Both the position numbers and the translations under genes were made by a program. DNA of 6,412 nt from Rubrobacter sp. (GTDB lineage Bacteria; Actinomycetota; Rubrobacteria; Rubrobacterales; Rubrobacteraceae): contig JACDGB010000110.1 in the NCBI GenBank assembly GCA_013815485.1, positions 1-6,412 of the forward strand, in the 5' to 3' direction. The notes under the pieces were generated by a model. It saw only the letters and a list, made by a program, of their open reading frames with translations. It did no database searches and was not told the origin of the DNA. How positions within the stretch are numbered: position 1 is the stretch's first letter; each line of letters begins with the position of its first letter. Below, in pieces: positions 4,681-6,412 of this stretch.

Positions 4681-5486
4681 TGCATTCGGTCGAACGCATG
4701 GATATGCACCACATCAGGAGGGGCGGCGGGAAACCGATTCTCCTCCTCCACGGCCTCGGCGGAAGCTGGCGCGAATGGGGGCCCGTCCTCGACGCCCTGG
4801 CGGCCGAGCGCGAGGTGATCGCGGTGGACCTCCCTGGCTTCGGCGACACCCCGCCCCTGCCGGGCAAGGTCTCCATAGAGACGCTGGCGGACGCGGTGAC
4901 GGGTTTCCTGGAGTCCCACGACCTCGTTGGCGTGGACGTGGTCGGCAGCTCGATGGGGGCGCGGCTCGCGCTGGAACTGGCCCGCCGCGGCGTCGCGGGG
5001 GCGACAGTATCCCTCGACCCCGGCGGTTTCTGGGCCGGCTGGCAGAAGGGGTTCTTCTTCGGCTCGATCTGGCTCTCCATCCGGCTGATCCGACTGTTGC
5101 AGCCGGTGATGCCGAAGATCACGGCGAGCCCGGTAGGCCGCACCTTACTCTTTGCCCAGTTCTCGGCGCGTCCCTGGCGGCTGTCTCAGAAGGTAACCCT
5201 CGACGAGATGCGCTCCTTCGCCGCCTCGTCCTCCATCGATGAGCTCCTGCATGAGTTGGTCAACGGAGCGCCCCAAAAAGAGGCCCCGCGCGGTTCGATG
5301 CGCGGGCCGGTCGTGATCGGGTGGGGACGTCAAGACCGGGTGTGCCTGCCGGGACAATCGGAGAAAGCCTTGAGGCTCTTCCCCGACGCGCGGTTGCGCT
5401 GGTTCGACGGCTCCGGACACTTCCCGCAATGGGACGTTCCGAAAGAGGCGGCCCGCCTCATCCTCTCTAGCACTGGGCAAAGGTAA
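4680..5486 (+). CDS. Alpha/beta hydrolase
   Basis: A 268-residue soluble alpha/beta-hydrolase-fold protein. The oxyanion motif HGLGGSW (24-30) precedes the nucleophile elbow GSSMG (89-93, Ser91). The likely catalytic acid is Asp219 in GRQDR and the base His247 in GSGHFPQWD. Between them lies a cap region (about 112-205) with a Trp/Phe-rich stretch, WAGWQKGFFFGSIW. The substrate cannot be told: epoxide, ester, haloalkane and C-C bond hydrolases share this pattern. Trp28 and the Asp at 50 (VIAVDLPGFGDT) are usual for the fold. The start is uncertain. GTG 4680 overlaps the preceding TAG; ATG 4698 and ATG 4704 would give seven- or nine-codon shorter N-termini closer to the family norm, and none has a clear ribosome site. 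Leu156 is encoded by TTA (5145-5147), the only TTA codon I found in the coding frames here. It is 22 nt ahead of the next gene, probably one operon. Confidence 0.88.
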   Translation: MHSVERMDMHHIRRGGGKPILLLHGLGGSWREWGPVLDALAAEREVIAVDLPGFGDTPPLPGKVSIETLADAVTGFLESHDLVGVDVVGSSMGARLALELARRGVAGATVSLDPGGFWAGWQKGFFFGSIWLSIRLIRLLQPVMPKITASPVGRTLLFAQFSARPWRLSQKVTLDEMRSFAASSSIDELLHELVNGAPQKEAPRGSMRGPVVIGWGRQDRVCLPGQSEKALRLFPDARLRWFDGSGHFPQWDVPKEAARLILSSTGQR

Positions 5487-5495
5487 AGACAACCC

Positions 5496-5502
5496 GAAAG
5501 GA
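5496..5502 (+). promoter_or_regulatory. Ribosome binding site fixing the TTG start at 5509
   Basis: GAAAGGA lies 6 nt before TTG 5509. It decides that start, since no ATG or GTG is suitably placed and the family sequence begins immediately after. Confidence 0.65.
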
Positions 5503-5508
5503 CAGAAC

Positions 5509-5922
5509 TTGACTATTCAGATTGAGTCCGTATCCCTCGAAGACGCGCAGCGCGTGATAGCCGCCGGGATGGAGAAAGCGCGCGAGATCGGACAGCCCCA
5601 GAACGTGGCCGTCGTGGATGCCGGCGGCAACCTCGTCTCCCACGTCCGCATGGACGGCGCGTGGATCGGCAGCGTGGACATCTCGATCAACAAGGCGTTC
5701 ACTGCCCGCGCCTTCGACATACCAACCAAAGACCTGGCGGAGAACTCTCAACCAGGCGAGCAGTTCTACGGCATCGCCTCCTCCAACGAAGGGCGCGTAA
5801 TGATCTTCGCCGGCGGCATTCCCCTCCAACGCGACGGAAAGATCGTCGGAGCAGTCGGCGTCAGCGGCGGGACCGGCGAGCAGGACCTGACGGTCGCCGA
5901 GGCCGCAGCCGCGGCGCTCTAA
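5509..5922 (+). CDS. HbpS/GlcG-like (DUF336) protein
   Basis: A complete 137-residue protein of the GlcG/HbpS family (DUF336). Streptomyces HbpS binds haem and works with the SenS-SenR two-component system in redox sensing; GlcG is encoded with glycolate oxidation genes; other members lie beside diol or alcohol metabolism genes. Family blocks: the N-terminal helix LEDAQRVIAAGMEKAREIG (10-28), the strand NVAVVDAGGNLVSHVRMDG (32-50), SVDISINKAFTARAF (55-69), the FYGI segment (86-89) and GGIPLQRDGKIVGAVGVSGG (102-121) followed by EQDLTVAEAA. There is no signal peptide, so it is expected to be cytosolic. Haem binding cannot be inferred from sequence alone. Translation starts at TTG 5509. It sits 22 nt after the hydrolase and 32 nt before the ABM start, each gap with its own ribosome site, so the three look like one operon. 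Confidence 0.9.
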   Translation: MTIQIESVSLEDAQRVIAAGMEKAREIGQPQNVAVVDAGGNLVSHVRMDGAWIGSVDISINKAFTARAFDIPTKDLAENSQPGEQFYGIASSNEGRVMIFAGGIPLQRDGKIVGAVGVSGGTGEQDLTVAEAAAAAL

Positions 5923-5940
5923 CCCGCACGGAAAACTACG

Positions 5941-5947
5941 AAAGGAG
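5941..5947 (+). promoter_or_regulatory. Ribosome binding site fixing the TTG start at 5955
   Basis: AAAGGAG lies 7 nt before TTG 5955. It is a near-perfect Shine-Dalgarno sequence and supports initiation at a TTG although the reading frame behind it appears broken. Confidence 0.65.
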
Positions 5948-5954
5948 ACTGAGA

Positions 5955-6045
5955 TTGGCCGACGTTGACGTGGGGCTTCTGGTTCGTATAGAGGCGCTGC
6001 CCCGCAGGGAGTCAGAGGTCGAGCAATTCCTGCAAGGCGAGCCGG
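5955..6045 (+). pseudogene. Antibiotic biosynthesis monooxygenase (ABM)-domain gene start, disrupted
   Basis: From TTG 5955 the frame reads MADVDVGLLVRIEALPRRES then EVEQFLQGEP, the start of a small ABM-domain protein: a first beta strand, a 'P-x-(K/R)-E-x-E-V-E-x-F-L' helix, and usually about 95-110 residues in all. ABM proteins include cofactor-free monooxygenases and many small enzymes of unknown role. After about codon 29 (near 6040) the frame turns into Gly/Arg-rich sequence with reversed third-position bias, the mark of a non-coding frame, although no stop occurs before the window ends. The second half of the domain, which supplies the ferredoxin-like second repeat, is not found in any frame. 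The start signals are intact, so the break is probably recent. I cannot exclude assembly error at the junction. Confidence 0.55.
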
Positions 6046-6060
6046 GCGGCGGAGCTGTAG

Positions 6061-6412
6061 CGCGAGGCGGGCGGAGGGGAACGCACGCTCCGTGTCGCCG
6101 CCCTGGGCGGGCTCGAGGAGGTGGCGCGTGCGGTCGCCGAGGACCTCGAAGGGTCGCTCGGCGTCGGGGTCGAAGTCGTCGTCTTCCATGGGGAGGAGGA
6201 ATTGCCCGTGCGGCGGCGGTTGGCGGAGAAAAAGCTGGCGCAGGGCTGGGACGTCCTGATCCTGGGCCACGGCGCCCAGTTCGCCGAGTCCGTGGTCGCC
6301 GAGTTGCACCGCGCCTTCGTGGGTGCCACCGGCGAGTTCCGCGTCGGCCCCGTCGTCCCGGAGTTCGAGTCACTCTTCGCGGAGCTCGCGGCGAGGACCG
6401 CCCCGCCCGAAC
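6061..6412 (+). CDS. Unidentified protein, 5' end missing and 3' end outside window
   Basis: After TAG 6058-6060 a frame with strong third-position G/C bias stays open to the window edge. It reads ERTLRVAALGGLEEVARAVA, EDLEGSLGVGVEVVVFHGEE, then RRRLAEKKLAQGWDVLILGH and further. The alternation of strands and helices looks like a real alpha/beta domain, and the opening 'LRVAALGG...' with a following helix and a VEVVVFHG strand is vaguely like the first lobe of a type 2 periplasmic substrate-binding protein, but I would not name it. No start codon precedes the first strand in this frame. GTG 6121 is the first start available and would cut into the domain. I therefore think it is the continuation of a gene whose 5' part was replaced by the ABM fragment, or a fusion in which one frameshift near 6045-6090 joins the two. 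Confidence 0.45.

Noticed and set aside
5467..6309. 280-codon reverse-strand frame
   Set aside because: It is antisense to the DUF336 gene and its composition is that expected of a complement frame in high-GC DNA. No domain was recognised.

Overview
The window is high-GC DNA with GTG and TTG starts and strong G/C preference at third codon positions. The neighbourhood of a septum initiator (FtsB/DivIC), a DUF501 protein and a tRNA gene points to an actinobacterium. The style of the proteins, including a HbpS/GlcG-like protein and a TMEM260-like membrane enzyme, would fit a deep-branching group such as Rubrobacter. That genus-level guess is inference and was not tested.

Layout, all on the + strand. 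Positions 1-451 hold the C-terminal domain of pyruvate kinase, cut by the window edge. It is followed 6 nt later by an FtsB/DivIC-like protein (458-739). A 119-nt gap looks like an imperfect inverted-repeat element that reaches into the start of a DUF501 protein (859-1299). Next come a likely tRNA promoter, a tRNA-Leu(UAA) (1335-1418), a complete SRAP/YedK/HMCES-type abasic-site protein (1526-2212) and a complete multi-pass DUF2723 (GT-C-like) membrane protein (2265-3860).

From 3857 to 4680 no gene looks intact. A 26-codon reading frame coupled to the previous stop breaks off. A PfpI/DJ-1-family fragment follows with no 5' half, a nonsense codon and a 1-base frameshift. Then comes a short ORF with a good ribosome site and a clear signal peptide but a stop after 35 codons, and then the last codons of a zinc alcohol dehydrogenase-like gene in another frame. 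The DNA here looks like a patchwork of decayed or truncated genes.

A tidy cluster follows: an alpha/beta hydrolase (4680-5486) whose GTG overlaps the dehydrogenase stop, a HbpS/GlcG-type (DUF336) protein with a TTG start (5509-5922), and a well-signposted TTG start (5955) of an antibiotic-biosynthesis-monooxygenase (ABM) domain. The ABM domain loses its family character after about 29 codons. A different, unidentified protein then runs off the window in another frame (6061-6412).

Functionally the left half is housekeeping (glycolysis, division, tRNA, DNA damage handling, membrane glycan or protein modification). The right half is an eroded stress or detoxification neighbourhood. I found no CRISPR array, complete transposase, phage gene or recognisable new defence system. 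The most interesting signals are the inverted-repeat element at the ftsB/DUF501 boundary, the run of gene remnants, the frame change after the ABM start, and a single TTA codon in the hydrolase near the tRNA that would read it.
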